Source: Tragulus kanchil (taxonomy: Eukaryota > Chordata > Mammalia > Artiodactyla > Tragulidae). From it: DNA of 64,000 bases. The position numbers were made by a program, and so were the translations under genes. The stretch covers positions 33,490,874 to 33,554,873 of the forward strand of contig JAIOJX010000003.1 of the NCBI GenBank assembly GCA_022376925.1, given 5' to 3'. The notes beneath the pieces were generated by a model. The model was not told where the DNA came from and did no database searches. It worked only from the letters and a program-made list of their open reading frames with translations. Shown piece by piece: positions 33,280-44,272 of the stretch; position 1 is the first letter of the stretch, and each line of letters begins with the position of its first letter.

Positions 33280-33653
33280 TCCTGAGATAAACCATAATGG
33301 AAAAGAACATAAAAACAAATGCGTATATGTGTATAACTGAGTCACTTTGCTGTACAGCAGAAATTAACACAACACTGTAATCAACTAAACTTCAAATAAA
33401 AAAGACTATAAAAAAAAAAGAAGAAAACACAGGATAACATGGCCCCACATAGCTGAGGAATTATTACAGTGAGCCCAGCCTCTTGTATCTCCTTCCCATA
33501 TGTATAAAAGCACTAAATTTCTTTCCCTATAATTAACAATAATATTTTGACATGCCTATCCCTTGCCCTGTGTGGCAAAAACCCATATGTAGCCTGGATC
33601 CCCCTGCTTGCCTCCCAGAACAGTTTACTCAGGTATTTAAGATGCTGTCTCCC

Positions 33654-33980
33654 GAGGCTTCCCCTGGTGGTCCAGTGGGTAAGGACACGGCCTTGCAGTG
33701 CAAAGGGCACTGGTTCAGTCCCTGGCCTGGGAAGATCCCATGTGCCGCGGAGCAGCTGGACTGATGTGTCCAATGACCAAGCAGAGCTCTGGGGCACATG
33801 CGCCCAGAGCCGGCACTCTGTGACAACAGAGGCCAAAGCGATGGGAGGCCCACAGGAGCCAAAGAACAAAGACGGATGAACAGAGAGAAATGAAAGACCA
33901 ATAGAAGTGGCCTGCCCATCCCCCTCCCTCCCCACCTCACCCCCCAAAAGATAAATAAATGTTAACAACAACAAAAAAAA
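33654..33980 (+). mobile_element. SINE-X, long-tail type, with target-site duplication
   Basis: Full-length copy; 'agatgctgtctccc' lies immediately before it and again after the A-rich tail ('aacaacaacaaaaaa'). Overlapping frames (33513-34178 reverse, 33547-33879 forward) are SINE-driven. Confidence 0.92.
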
Positions 33981-34534
33981 GATGCTGTCTCCCAAGCATG
34001 AAGTCCCAAGAATATCCACCCAGTAAAGGATAACTCTCAACTTTAAGGCTGTGCTTTTTTTTTTTCCAGCACAATGGAGAAACCCCGTAACTCCTAGACA
34101 AACCAGACTGTGGGTCATCCAGTCTTGCAGATGCTTAAAACAGACGAGATTCTTCTCTGACTGGGAGAAGTTAGACAAATCCTGCTAAAATGCAAGGAGG
34201 GAAAACAAAGTGGCCTTTCAGGGGGTTCTCCGTGCATCAGATTCTACCAGTATCACTCCATAATTATCAGTTATCAGTACTATAGTGACAATGAAAATAA
34301 TAGTAATGATTTTATTTCCACCTGTCAAAGTGAGTTTGTGTTGGCATTAGCTCATCAGAATACCATGACATCTGTATTTCAACCTTGAGCAGAAGAGTTA
34401 ATAAGCTCATCCACCATATCCTAAGGAAATAAATGTGAACCACAAAAATGAGTATAATGATGACTTGTAGCTGCCTAACAGGCCATCTACTCAGTCATGA
34501 GGTTAATCAGGCCAACTAAAACATGGCTGAGCAG
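33981..34534. other. Unassigned sequence
   Basis: Nothing recognised beyond the right target copy of the preceding SINE. Confidence 0.4.
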
Positions 34535-34690
34535 TTAACAGCAGAGTTTGGAATCATGCAAGCCTGGGTATACGTGCTTGTTACTGATGAAACGGCCTTG
34601 GACAAACTACAGAACGCTATAGGCATCTGTTTCCTCATGTATAAAATGGAGATAATGTCATTACCTGGTTATAATAAGAAGTTTATAACA
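34535..34690 (+). mobile_element. MIR SINE, 5' half
   Basis: 'tttggaatcatgcaagcctg', 'ccttggacaaactacagaac', 'tgtttcctcatgtataaaat' fit MIR. Its right part is repeated from 35698 by D8. Confidence 0.65.
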
Positions 34691-34787
34691 CTTTCCTTTA
34701 GTGAGCCTTCCTGAAAAGTGATGGTGTAATGGAAAGCAGGTCTATGAAATCAGAACATAATTGGGCTCAGGAACTGAGGTCCATGGT

Positions 34788-34985
34788 TACAATGGCTAAC
34801 ATTTTAAGTATTTTCTATGTGTCAGAAAATTTCTCAACACTTATCATGCATTGCACCTGGAGTACAACAACCCTATGAAAAGTATTATTCTCAGCCTTGT
34901 TTTATGGATTAGGAAAGTATAAATAACTTAAAGCATTTTGCCTAAAATCACATAGGTAAGAAAGCAATGTGATCCCAGAACCTGT
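34788..34985 (+). mobile_element. MIR SINE, core and 3' part
   Basis: 'tattttctatgtgtcagaaa', 'caacaaccctatgaaaagta', 'tgttttatggattaggaaag', 'cctaaaatcacataggtaag'. A copy sits at 35866-36063 through D8. Confidence 0.8.
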
Positions 34986-35084
34986 ACATGTAAACACAAC
35001 CTATAGTGTCCCTGGTCAACTTTCAAATGACCTGTGAAGGTATTTGTGAATAGTGTACTCTCTAAAAAGGATGAATAGCATACT

Positions 35085-35402
35085 GTTTTGTTTTTTTTTT
35101 AATCTTTTTAGGGGGTGGGGTAGGGAGGGAGGGGGATGGGCGGGCCACTTCTATTGGTCTTTCATTTCTCTATTTTCATCCATCTTTGTTCTTTGGCTCT
35201 TGTGAGCCTCCCATCGCTGTGGCCTCTGTTGTCACGGAGTGCCGGTTCTGGGTGCACGCACGCCAGAGCTCTGGTGCGGTAATTGGACACATCAGTCCAG
35301 CCGCTCCACGGCACATGGGATCATCCCAGGCCAGGGATCGAACCGGTGCCCCTTGCACTGCAAGGCAGTGTCCTTACCCACTGGACCACCAGGGGAAGCC
35401 CA
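35085..35402 (-). mobile_element. SINE-X, long-tail type, with target-site duplication
   Basis: Reverse complement of the full element, from the A-rich tail (T-run at about 35091) to the head 'ccactggaccaccaggggaa'. 'aatagcatact' lies at both ends (35074-35084 and 35403-35413). Confidence 0.93.
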
Positions 35403-36162
35403 AATAGCATACTCTTTTAAAAGCAATAAATAACTACAACTTCTCTCAGTAAAATTTTTAGTAAATTTTAGTGAGCATAAGGTCAAGGTTAAATTATATG
35501 ACAAGTACCAAAAAATATTATATTTTGATGATTACAAAGTTGAATTGTTCAATCTTCAGATAAAATTTGAAGTGATAAATACATAGTATATCCAGTCTAG
35601 CTTTCTTCTAACCAAAACTCATTTCTATTACCACTTTGTGTTTTTGAAAATACATAGTTATGATCTGAGCTTAACAGAACCCGGGGCCCAAAAAAAATAG
35701 GCATCTGTTTCCTCATGTATAAAATGGAGATAATGTCATTACCTGGTTATAATAAGAAGTTTATAACACTTTCCTTTAGTGAGCCTTCCTGAAAAGTGAT
35801 GGTGTAATGGAAAGCAGGTCTATGAAATCAGAACATAATTGGGCTCAGGAACTGAGGTCCATGGTTACAATGGCTAACATTTTAAGTATTTTCTATGTGT
35901 CAGAAAATTTCTCAACACTTATCATGCATTGCACCTGGAGTACAACAACCCTATGAAAAGTATTATTCTCAGCCTTGTTTTATGGATTAGGAAAGTATAA
36001 ATAACTTAAAGCATTTTGCCTAAAATCACATAGGTAAGAAAGCAATGTGATCCCAGAACCTGTACATGTAAACACAACCTATAGTGTCCCTGGTCAACTT
36101 TCAAATGACCTGTGAAGGTATTTGTGAATAGTGTACTCTCTAAAAAGGATGAATAGCATACT

Positions 36163-36480
36163 GTTTTGTTTTTTTTTTAATCTTTTTAGGGGGTGGGGTA
36201 GGGAGGGAGGGGGATGGGCGGGCCACTTCTATTGGTCTTTCATTTCTCTATTTTCATCCATCTTTGTTCTTTGGCTCTTGTGAGCCTCCCATCGCTGTGG
36301 CCTCTGTTGTCACGGAGTGCCGGTTCTGGGTGCACGCACGCCAGAGCTCTGGTGCGGTAATTGGACACATCAGTCCAGCCGCTCCACGGCACATGGGATC
36401 ATCCCAGGCCAGGGATCGAACCGGTGCCCCTTGCACTGCAAGGCAGTGTCCTTACCCACTGGACCACCAGGGGAAGCCCA
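36163..36480 (-). mobile_element. SINE-X (D8 second copy)
   Basis: Same as 35085-35402, with the same flanking 'aatagcatact'; a segment copy. Confidence 0.93.
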
Positions 36481-36717
36481 AATAGCATACTCTTTTAAAA
36501 GCAATAAATAACTACAACTTCTCTCAGTAAAATTTTTAGTAAATTTTAGTGAGCATAAGGTCAAGGTTAAATTATATGACAAGTACCAAAAAATATTATA
36601 TTTTGATGATTACAAAGTTGAATTGTTCAATCTTCAGATAAAATTTGAAGTGATAAATACATAGTATATCCAGTCTAGCTTTCTTCTAACCAAAACTCAT
36701 TTCTATTACCACTTTGT

Positions 36718-37394
36718 GTTGCATTGTCTATGTGCTAAAGAACTATTGATCAATTTTTCATATAGCCACTGTTAGAATATTCCAGGATTGGTTAGCTCAC
36801 TATTTCATGAAGCAAACTATTTTAAGTTTAGCTTTAGGAGTTAAAAAGAGTTTTATGACACAAATTGATTTGACTTTCAATAGATGAATAGTTCATAATG
36901 GGTTAAACTTTCCCCAAGATATAATAAACTCTAGATAATAATAACACCCTACATTTTCCCCTAGATAATAAACTCTAGGGAAAACATTTTTAAAAAAGAA
37001 ACTATCTGAAGGCAGTGGAGAACAATCAAATACAGACCAAAGGGATAGAAAAGGATTAGAAACCTAAAGAAGGAAACTGCAAAGGTAAAATTTACATTCA
37101 TATGCCTTTTTATTATACTTAGATCTTCTATCCATTTGACATGAAGAGACTAGAACTCAAGCAGAAAGCCATAACCTTATGAGCTTGAGAAGTTCAAAGT
37201 TTAGGACTGCCAGAAAGGATGGAACGGTAGGGAGCAAAATCTTAGAAACAACTGAGTAAAAGAAAGGAAATAGAAAAATCATGGCTGAACTGCTCTCAAA
37301 CACCTAAGAAGATATACAAATAATCTTGCACAAATTCCTTCAGGAAAGAGAGAAGAAAGCACTTTGGCTGTTTAGATCAGCCTGAAGTCTTGTC
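36718..37394. other. Unassigned AT-rich sequence
   Basis: Nothing is recognised with confidence; parts may be old L1 upstream of the ORF2 remnant. Confidence 0.35.
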
Positions 37395-38105
37395 TGAAAG
37401 CCTGTCAAAAACATAACAAGAATAACTACAGACATATATCCTTCAGAAGCACAGATACAAATATCCTTAACAAAATAATAGCAACAAGATCTTTGAGAAT
37501 GTAAAATGGATAATACATTATAACCAAGGGGGGTCATCACTACAATGACATAGTAATGTAAAGTTGGTTCAACATTCAATATACAGTCACTGTATTTTAC
37601 TACATCAACAGACTAGACAGGAAAAAAACATATGTGCAATCTAGAATATATGCAGAGAAAGCACTCAACAAAATTAAAAATCCATTCTTGACAAAAATTC
37701 TCAGTAACCTAAGAATAGAGGGAAACGTTCTCAAGATGATAAAGGACCTTTGCAGAAAGCCTACAGTTAATACCATAATTAGTGGGGAAATAGTGAATGT
37801 TTCCCTACCTAAAATTTTGGGGCAAAAGAAAGGAAGCATGTCTGTTCTCACTACTTGCCAAAACAAGTTTTAAAAAGAACAAAGCTGAAGGAATTACACT
37901 ACCTAATTTCAAGAACAATTATAAAGCTACAATAATAAAGACAGTAGCTTTGTAATAGAATAAGTCCTAGATCACTGAAACAAAATAGAGGGTTTATAAA
38001 TTAGCTCAGTTATATTAACCATTGATTTTCAACAAGATGACAAGGTAATTCAAAGGAGAAAGGATAATCTTTCAAACAGGCTACCATATGGGAAAAAATA
38101 ACCCA
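37395..38105 (+). pseudogene. Decayed L1 ORF2 (reverse transcriptase region)
   Basis: The frame 37634-37873 includes 'AEKALNKIKNPFLTKILSNL', 'RIEGNVLKMIKDLCRKP' and 'NTIISGEIVN', matching L1 ORF2 just upstream of the RT catalytic block. Before it, 'acaaatatccttaacaaaat' is also L1 ORF2. After it, 'gaattacactacctaatttc' and 'caagaacaattataaagcta' continue a later ORF2 part after an internal deletion. It has many stops and is not functional. Confidence 0.8.
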
Positions 38106-38224
38106 TCACCGCTTGTACTCTGGTTTCCATTAAGAAGTGTTAAGGGTACAGAAAGCCTTATTTTTGCTGCTCAACTGTTATCATGAGTAGAAATTTGTCA
38201 TAATTTCAAAGATCATATTTTATT

Positions 38225-38435
38225 TCTACACTTTTCTTTTTAACATTTTAATATATTTTTGTTTCATCTTTTATTTATATACTATACATTTATATTATAT
38301 TTAATTATATATTGTATAATATATAATTATATTATATTTCAGATAATTCCAATATCTGAAGTATTTGAGGGCATAGTTATTGTTTTTCCTAACTTTCATC
38401 ATTTGCCTCCTCCTTTTTTTTTCCTAGTGGTAACT
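38225..38435. other. AT-rich tract and possible old LINE scrap
   Basis: Mostly TA/TTAT low-complexity sequence (38255-38345). 'taattccaatatctgaagta' after it resembles a common old-LINE reverse-strand motif. Confidence 0.4.
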
Positions 38436-38547
38436 GACTTGATTGTTAAATTATAATCTGTGGAACTGAGTCTAGGATGTTTTTCTATAGACTTGTGCTT
38501 ACTTCTACAGGATGTCAGATTACTTTATGTATCTGGAATTACATTTA

Positions 38548-38860
38548 TTTATTTATTTATGTATTTGGGGGAGGGCGGGTTGGGGTGGGAGGGGGCATGC
38601 GGGCCACTTCTATTGGTCTTTCATTTATCTATTTTCATCCATCTTTGTTCTTTGAACCGTGTGGGCCTCCCATCACAGTGGCCTCTGTGGTCACTGAGCA
38701 CTGGCTCTGGGCGCATGTGCTCCAGAGCTCCGGCTCGGTAATTGGACACATCGGTCCAGCCACTCCACAGCACGTGGGATCTTCCCAGGCCAGGGATCGA
38801 ACCGGCGCCCCTTGCACTGCAAGGCGGTGTCCTTACCCACTGAGTCACCAGGGAAGCCCA
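38548..38860 (-). mobile_element. SINE-X, long-tail type
   Basis: Reverse copy with TTTA-repeat tail, 'gcgggccacttctattggtc', 'ccagggatcgaaccggcgcc' and head 'gagtcaccagggaagccc'. 'aattacattta' before and 'aatgacattta' after suggest the target-site duplication. The D9 copy is at 39680-39992. Confidence 0.92.
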
Positions 38861-38950
38861 TCGAATGACATTTAATCAGCAAATTAACATGGGGTTTGTG
38901 CACTGCACTGGTAGCATAAACTTGGACTCCAGGCCCATTTGAGAGCAGAT

Positions 38951-39170
38951 GTGTGCAGGCTCTCACTTCAGTCATGCCTAACTCTTTGCAACTCTGTGGA
39001 CTGTAGTGTGCCAGGTTCCTCTGTCCATGAGATTCTCCAGGCAAGAATAGTGGAGTGGGTTGCCATTTCCTTCTCCAGGGGATCTTCCTGACCCAGGGAT
39101 CAAACCCAGGTCTCTCACATCTCCTGCACTGGCAGGTGGGCTCTTTACCACTAGCGCCACCTGGGAAGCC
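38951..39170 (-). mobile_element. Bov-tA SINE
   Basis: 'caactctgtggactgtagtg', 'cctgacccagggatcaaacc', 'agcgccacctgggaagcc'. The D9 copy is at 40083-40302. Confidence 0.9.
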
Positions 39171-39679
39171 TGAGAAGTGAGACAGAGACAAATAAGTTTA
39201 ACTTTGAGCAAGCAGAGTTTCTTCATGGCCACATTTTCACTGCAGGTATAGTCCCTTCAAGGGGCCCAAGATTATATGAAGGTCTTAAGTTTGGCTGCTC
39301 TCCTTATAGGTCCATTTTGTTTCTCCCATTATCTGGCATTGCCTTCAATATCCTTGACACTTGCTACCTAGGTATTCGAGATTCTTTTTAACCCACCACT
39401 CCTGTTTCAGTTAGTTAATTTATGCAGTTAGATAATTTATGCTTACTATAGTTTCTTTTCTTGGTTTTATGTTCCTTGGAAGGTTCTCTTCTTTGTGATG
39501 TAAGCAATATATTAAAAGTGGTTTGGGGATTTTTCTGGCAGTTCAATGGTTAGGAATCTGCCTTGCGATGCATGGACTTGTTGTTAAATTTATGGAACTG
39601 AGTCTAGGATGTTTTTCTATAGACTTGTGCTTACTTCTACAGGATGTCAGATTACTTTATGTATCTGGAATTACATTTA

Positions 39680-39992
39680 TTTATTTATTTATGTATTTGG
39701 GGGAGGGCGGGTTGGGGTGGGAGGGGGCATGCGGGCCACTTCTATTGGTCTTTCATTTATCTATTTTCATCCATCTTTGTTCTTTGAACCGTGTGGGCCT
39801 CCCATCACAGTGGCCTCTGTGGTCACTGAGCACTGGCTCTGGGCGCATGTGCTCCAGAGCTCCGGCTCGGTAATTGGACACATCGGTCCAGCCACTCCAC
39901 AGCACGTGGGATCTTCCCAGGCCAGGGATCGAACCTGCGCCCCTTGCACTGCAAGGCGGTGTCCTTACCCACTGAGTCACCAGGGAAGCCCA
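39680..39992 (-). mobile_element. SINE-X (D9 second copy)
   Basis: Equals 38548-38860 apart from a single-base change in the B-box region. Confidence 0.92.
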
Positions 39993-40082
39993 TCGAATGA
40001 CATTTAATCAGCAAATTAACATGGGGTTTGTGCACTGCACTGGTAGCATAAACTTGGACTCCAGGCCCATTTGAGAGCAGAT

Positions 40083-40302
40083 GTGTGCAGGCTCTCGCTT
40101 CAGTCATGCCTAACTCTTTGCAACTCTGTGGACTGTAGTGTGCCAGGTTCCTCTGTCCATGAGATTCTCCAGGCAAGAATAGTGGAGTGGGTTGCCATTT
40201 CCTTCTCCAGGGGATCTTCCTGACCCAGGGATCAAACCCAGGTCTCTCACATCTCCTGCACTGGCAGGTGGGCTCTTTACCACTAGCGCCACCTGGGAAG
40301 CC
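40083..40302 (-). mobile_element. Bov-tA SINE (D9 second copy)
   Basis: Equals 38951-39170 apart from one A/G difference near its start. Confidence 0.9.
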
Positions 40303-40656
40303 TGAGAAGTGAGACAGAGACAAATAAGTTTAACTTTGAGCAAGCAGAGTTTCTTCATGGCCACATTTTCACTGCAGGTATAGTCCCTTCAAGGGGCCCA
40401 AGATTATATGAAGGTCTTAAGTTTGGCTGCTCTCCTTATAGGTCCATTTTGTTTCTCCCATTATCTGGCATTGCCTTCAATATCCTTGACACTTGCTACC
40501 TAGGTATTCGAGATTCTTTTTAACCCACCACTCCTGTTTCAGTTAGTTAATTTATGCAGTTAGATAATTTATGCTTACTATAGTTTCTTTTCTTGGTTTT
40601 ATGTTCCTTGGAAGGTTCTCTTCTTTGTGATGTAAGCAATATATTAAAAGTGGTTT

Positions 40657-40906
40657 GGGGGATTTTTCTGGCAGTTCAATGGTTAGGAATCTGCCTTGCG
40701 ATGCATGGACATGGGTTTAACACCTGGTCAGGAAACTAAGATTCCCCAATACCGTGGAGCAAATAAACTCATGCACCCCAACTACTGAGCCTGAGCACCA
40801 CAACTAGAGAGTTCGTGTATTGCAACAAAAGATCCTGCAGGATGTAACAGAGATCCCACATGCCACAACTAAGACCTGAGGCAGCTAAATTAATTATTTT
40901 TTTAAA
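40657..40906 (+). mobile_element. CHR SINE, full length
   Basis: 'ttttctggcagttcaatggt', 'catgggtttaacacctggtc', 'caactactgagcctgagcac', 'ccacaactaagacctgaggc'. Its head is also seen at about 39525-39574 (end of D9 copy 1) and its tail at 41917-42004 (start of D10 copy 2). Confidence 0.82.
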
Positions 40907-40987
40907 GTAGTTTTGCTGTTTTTGTTGCTTATTCAGCACCTATGTATTTTCCAGTGTAAGAATTTTTTAGAATATACAATCCATCCC

Positions 40988-41195
40988 TGGGCTTCTTAGG
41001 TGATGCTAGTGGTAAAGAATCTGCCTGCAATGCAGGAGCCTCAGGAGACATGGTTTCAATCTCTGAGTCAGAAAGTTCCCCTGGAGGAAGGCATGGCAAC
41101 CCATTCCAGTATTCTTGCCTGGAGAATTCCATGAACAGAGGAGCCTGGCAGGCTACAGTCCACAGAGTTGCAAAGAGTCGGACATGACATGAGTA
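40988..41195 (+). mobile_element. Bov-tA SINE
   Basis: Head 'gggcttcttaggtgatgcta', 'tctgcctgcaatgcaggagc', body 'attccagtattcttgcctgg', 'gcaaagagtcggacatgaca'. The D10 copy is at 42087-42294. Confidence 0.9.
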
Positions 41196-42086
41196 GGATC
41201 ACATATGACATTTCAAATAACTTTAACACTCCTTTAAATGATACAAATTTTCACTTGGTTCATCTCTTTAGACTGATGCTTCAGAAGAGCAAAGTGAATA
41301 AAGTCCTGTCTTTATATTAGATCCCTCCCAAGTGATACCACGAAGGCCTTAACATGAAACGAGGAGAAGAAAAAGAATCCCCAAAAGATTATTTTATGTG
41401 AAGATTCTCATAGACCTCTTACAACAACTCCAAACCAGATGATTCTCAGGCTGCCATCTCAGGTTCTTCACAGATGGCGAGGCACCATTCACAGATGACT
41501 CATTTCAGCTTCATGTGTGATGTTCTGACTGGGAGAATTTTTCTTTCCACTGAGAGCCAAATTAAAGTTTCCTCACTACTAGTATGGACTCCATATGATG
41601 CTGAGTAGATGTCATGGCTCTTTTAAATATAAATCCTTGGCATCATTAGTGACCCCTTTAAGCACCACTGACTTTTTTCTATTTCAATTGCCTTCTGTGT
41701 TCCTTTCACAGAACCAGTAGCTCACTGAACCACATATGACTTACTAAAAGGTATTTCTGTAAGTCACTTCAAAAGAGCCTAGTCATAGGTCTGGTCATGA
41801 TAACTGATGTAACTGCTTATCAAGTAGACAATATCAAATACAAAATTTGTCTTTCTTGTATGTCTGTTGCAATGAGCAATAAGGAGAAGATACAGACATC
41901 AGCCTGAGAAAAGGGTTATTGCAACAAAAGATCCTGCAGGATGTAACAGAGATCCCACATGCCACAACTAAGACCTGAGGCAGCTAAATTAATTATTTTT
42001 TTAAAGTAGTTTTGCTGTTTTTGTTGCTTATTCAGCACCTATGTATTTTCCAGTGTAAGAATTTTTTAGAATATACAATCCATCCC

Positions 42087-42294
42087 TGGGCTTCTTAGGT
42101 GATGCTAGTGGTAAAGAATCTGCCTGCAATGCAGGAGCCTCAGGAGACATGGTTTCAATCTCTGAGTCAGAAAGTTCCCCTGGAGGAAGGCATGGCAACC
42201 CATTCCAGTATTCTTGCCTGGAGAATTCCATGAACAGAGGAGCCTGGCAGGCTACAGTCCACAGAGTTGCAAAGAGTCGGACATGACATGAGTA
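42087..42294 (+). mobile_element. Bov-tA SINE (D10 second copy)
   Basis: Same sequence and flanks as 40988-41195. Confidence 0.9.
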
Positions 42295-43003
42295 GGATCA
42301 CATATGACATTTCAAATAACTTTAACACTCCTTTAAATGATACAAATTTTCACTTGGTTCATCTCTTTAGACTGATGCTTCAGAAGAGCAAAGTGAATAA
42401 AGTCCTGTCTTTATATTAGATCCCTCCCAAGTGATACCACGAAGGCCTTAACATGAAACGAGGAGAAGAAAAAGAATCCCCAAAAGATTATTTTATGTGA
42501 AGATTCTCATAGACCTCTTACAACAACTCCAAACCAGATGATTCTCAGGCTGCCATCTCAGGTTCTTCACAGATGGCGAGGCACCATTCACAGATGACTC
42601 ATTTCAGCTTCATGTGTGATGTTCTGACTGGGAGAATTTTTCTTTCCACTGAGAGCCAAATTAAAGTTTCCTCACTACTAGTATGGACTCCATATGATGC
42701 TGAGTAGATGTCATGGCTCTTTTAAATATAAATCCTTGGCATCATTAGTGACCCCTTTAAGCACCACTGACTTTTTTCTATTTCAATTGCCTTCTGTGTT
42801 CCTTTCACAGAACCAGTAGCTCACTGAACCACATATGACTTACTAAAAGGTATTTCTGTAAGTCACTTCAAAAGAGCCTAGTCATAGGTCTGGTCATGAT
42901 AACTGATGTAACTGTTTATCAAGTAGACAATATCAAATACAAAATTTGTCTTTCTTGTATGTCTGTTGCAATGAGCAATAAGGAGAAGATACAGACATCA
43001 GCT

Positions 43004-43473
43004 ACAGTTAGAGCAAACTGGGAAAATTTGGAAGATTAACTGCATTGGACACCAACTTGGAAATAGATCAGTATCATAAGTTTAAAAAAATGAAATCCAG
43101 AGTTGCTATCCAGCTCTTTGAGAAAATGTTTTGCCAATTCAAATATAAATACATGTGGTAGTAATCAATGTCCATGGATTTTCTAGGCTACTATTAAAAT
43201 CAATGCATTTATTTGCAATGGTATACTTAATTTAAAGCCTCTATTGTTCAAAATTCTAATTGTTAAAATTGTAAGTTTTAGACACTTCAAATAAGGGGTA
43301 TTAGGAGAATAAAGAAAATAAGGGAGAAGGTGAGAAAAAGAGGAAGAATAAAAATGTGAAAGAAGAAGAACGAAAAAAAGAAGCATAAAGTAGAAAAAAA
43401 AAGAATTTGGGGTTGGGTAGAAAAATTAGTCTGAGAGTAAGAAAATTGGAGACTGAGAATCAATATGAACAGT
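43004..43473. other. Unassigned AT-rich sequence
   Basis: The purine-rich strand at about 43300-43400 makes Phe-rich reverse frames (43183-43386, 43287-43496). Nothing else is recognised. Confidence 0.4.
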
Positions 43474-43530
43474 ATTAGGTTAGCCAAAAAGTTCACACTT
43501 TCACAGCTTTTTCTATAACTTCTGCAAAAG
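43474..43530. mobile_element. Mariner-type terminal fragment
   Basis: 'ttaggttagccaaaaagttc' matches one end of the ruminant mariner element seen complete at 44193. The opposite end is not seen, so this is a half-element or a solo end. Confidence 0.6.
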
Positions 43531-44192
43531 CAGTAAAATTATGCTGAGTTTCTAAATTAGTAATCTGTATGTAAATCATTACCAAACCCATTTCTAAAAA
43601 TTATGCCTTTAATCTGAGCTCCAGATTAATGTTTGTAATCACTTCCTGCACTCTCCTATTGTATGAACCAGACTTCTCAAAAATCAACAGGTTTATATCA
43701 AACCATCATTTGTCTGTAATTTGTGCTCCTCCTCTAAACATATACATCTAAAATCTGCTGCACCAAATATTTCTCATCAAAGTAAATAGTCTACTCTACT
43801 CATCTGCCAGGTCAGTTATGAGAAACCCTTTCATTTTCTCTTTACACTTAGGCAGAAAATATTTCCCAGCTTGCTTTGCAGTTAGGTATGCCATGTGACT
43901 GATTCTATCAAGTAGAATGTGAATTAAACTGATATATGCTACTTCCAGATCTCAGTCCTTTACACTGTCTGCCTTGGTCTGACACCAGAGATGCACAGAA
44001 TCCAGTGGAAGACTCAAAAGTTCTAGGATTGAAGAAGCACTAGAAGAAAGCAGCCTAGGTCCCTGAATGAGACAGAATAAAGTCTTCCCCTATGGTAGAC
44101 ACTTTACAGACTGATACATCAGCAAGAAATACATCTTAATGTATTGAGGAGTTGAGGTTTGGGAGAATTATGAAGGTTTATAGTCCCAGCTA

Positions 44193-44272
44193 TAGGGTTG
44201 GCCAAAAAGTTCATTTGGGTTTTTTGTGCCATCTTATGGAAAAACTCAAATAAACTTTGTGGCCAACTCAAT
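44193..44272. mobile_element. Mariner-type MITE (hairpin)
   Basis: About 80 bp, a near-perfect foldback: left arm 'tagggttggccaaaaagttc', right arm 'aaactttgtggccaactc', with TA at the outer edges. No transposase is encoded. It fits the known ruminant mariner-derived palindromes. Confidence 0.85.

Larger units (their letters stand above)
32283..33420 (+). mobile_element. L1 3' UTR split by a SINE-X cluster
   Basis: The left part 'accaacaaggtcctactgaa' and 'tagcacagagaactatattc' (to about 32353) continues after the SINE cluster as 'aaaccataatggaaaagaac', 'cactttgctgtacagcagaa', 'attaacacaacactgtaatc' and an A-rich tail (33290-33420). This is the usual mammalian L1 3' UTR. 'atcctgagata' occurs on both sides of the cluster. 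Confidence 0.85.
34620..36717. repeat. Tandem duplication D8 (period about 1,078 bp) with filler
   Basis: Copy 1 is about 34620-35641 and copy 2 about 35698-36717. Between them are ~56 bases (35642-35697, including 'aacagaacccggggcccaaa') that are absent from the end of copy 2 and not seen elsewhere in the window. Confidence 0.92.
38436..40710. repeat. Tandem duplication D9 (unit about 1,132-1,139 bp)
   Basis: Copy 1 is 38436-39574 and copy 2 is 39575-40710. The first ~30 bp of copy 2 carries deletions relative to copy 1 ('ttaaatttatggaac' against 'ttaaattataatctgtggaac'). Interior differences are single bases, e.g. 'gaaccggcgcc' against 'gaacctgcgcc'. Confidence 0.92.
40818..43003. repeat. 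Tandem duplication D10 (period about 1,099 bp) with filler
   Basis: Copy 1 is 40818-41902 and copy 2 is 41917-43003. A short filler, 'cctgagaaaagggt' (about 41903-41916), separates them. One interior difference is 'aactgcttatc' against 'aactgtttatc'. Copy 2 starts inside the CHR tail. Confidence 0.92.

Noticed and set aside
33513..34178. A 221-codon reverse open frame
   Set aside because: Its middle is the antisense of a full-length SINE-X flanked by a target-site duplication; the ends show no domain.
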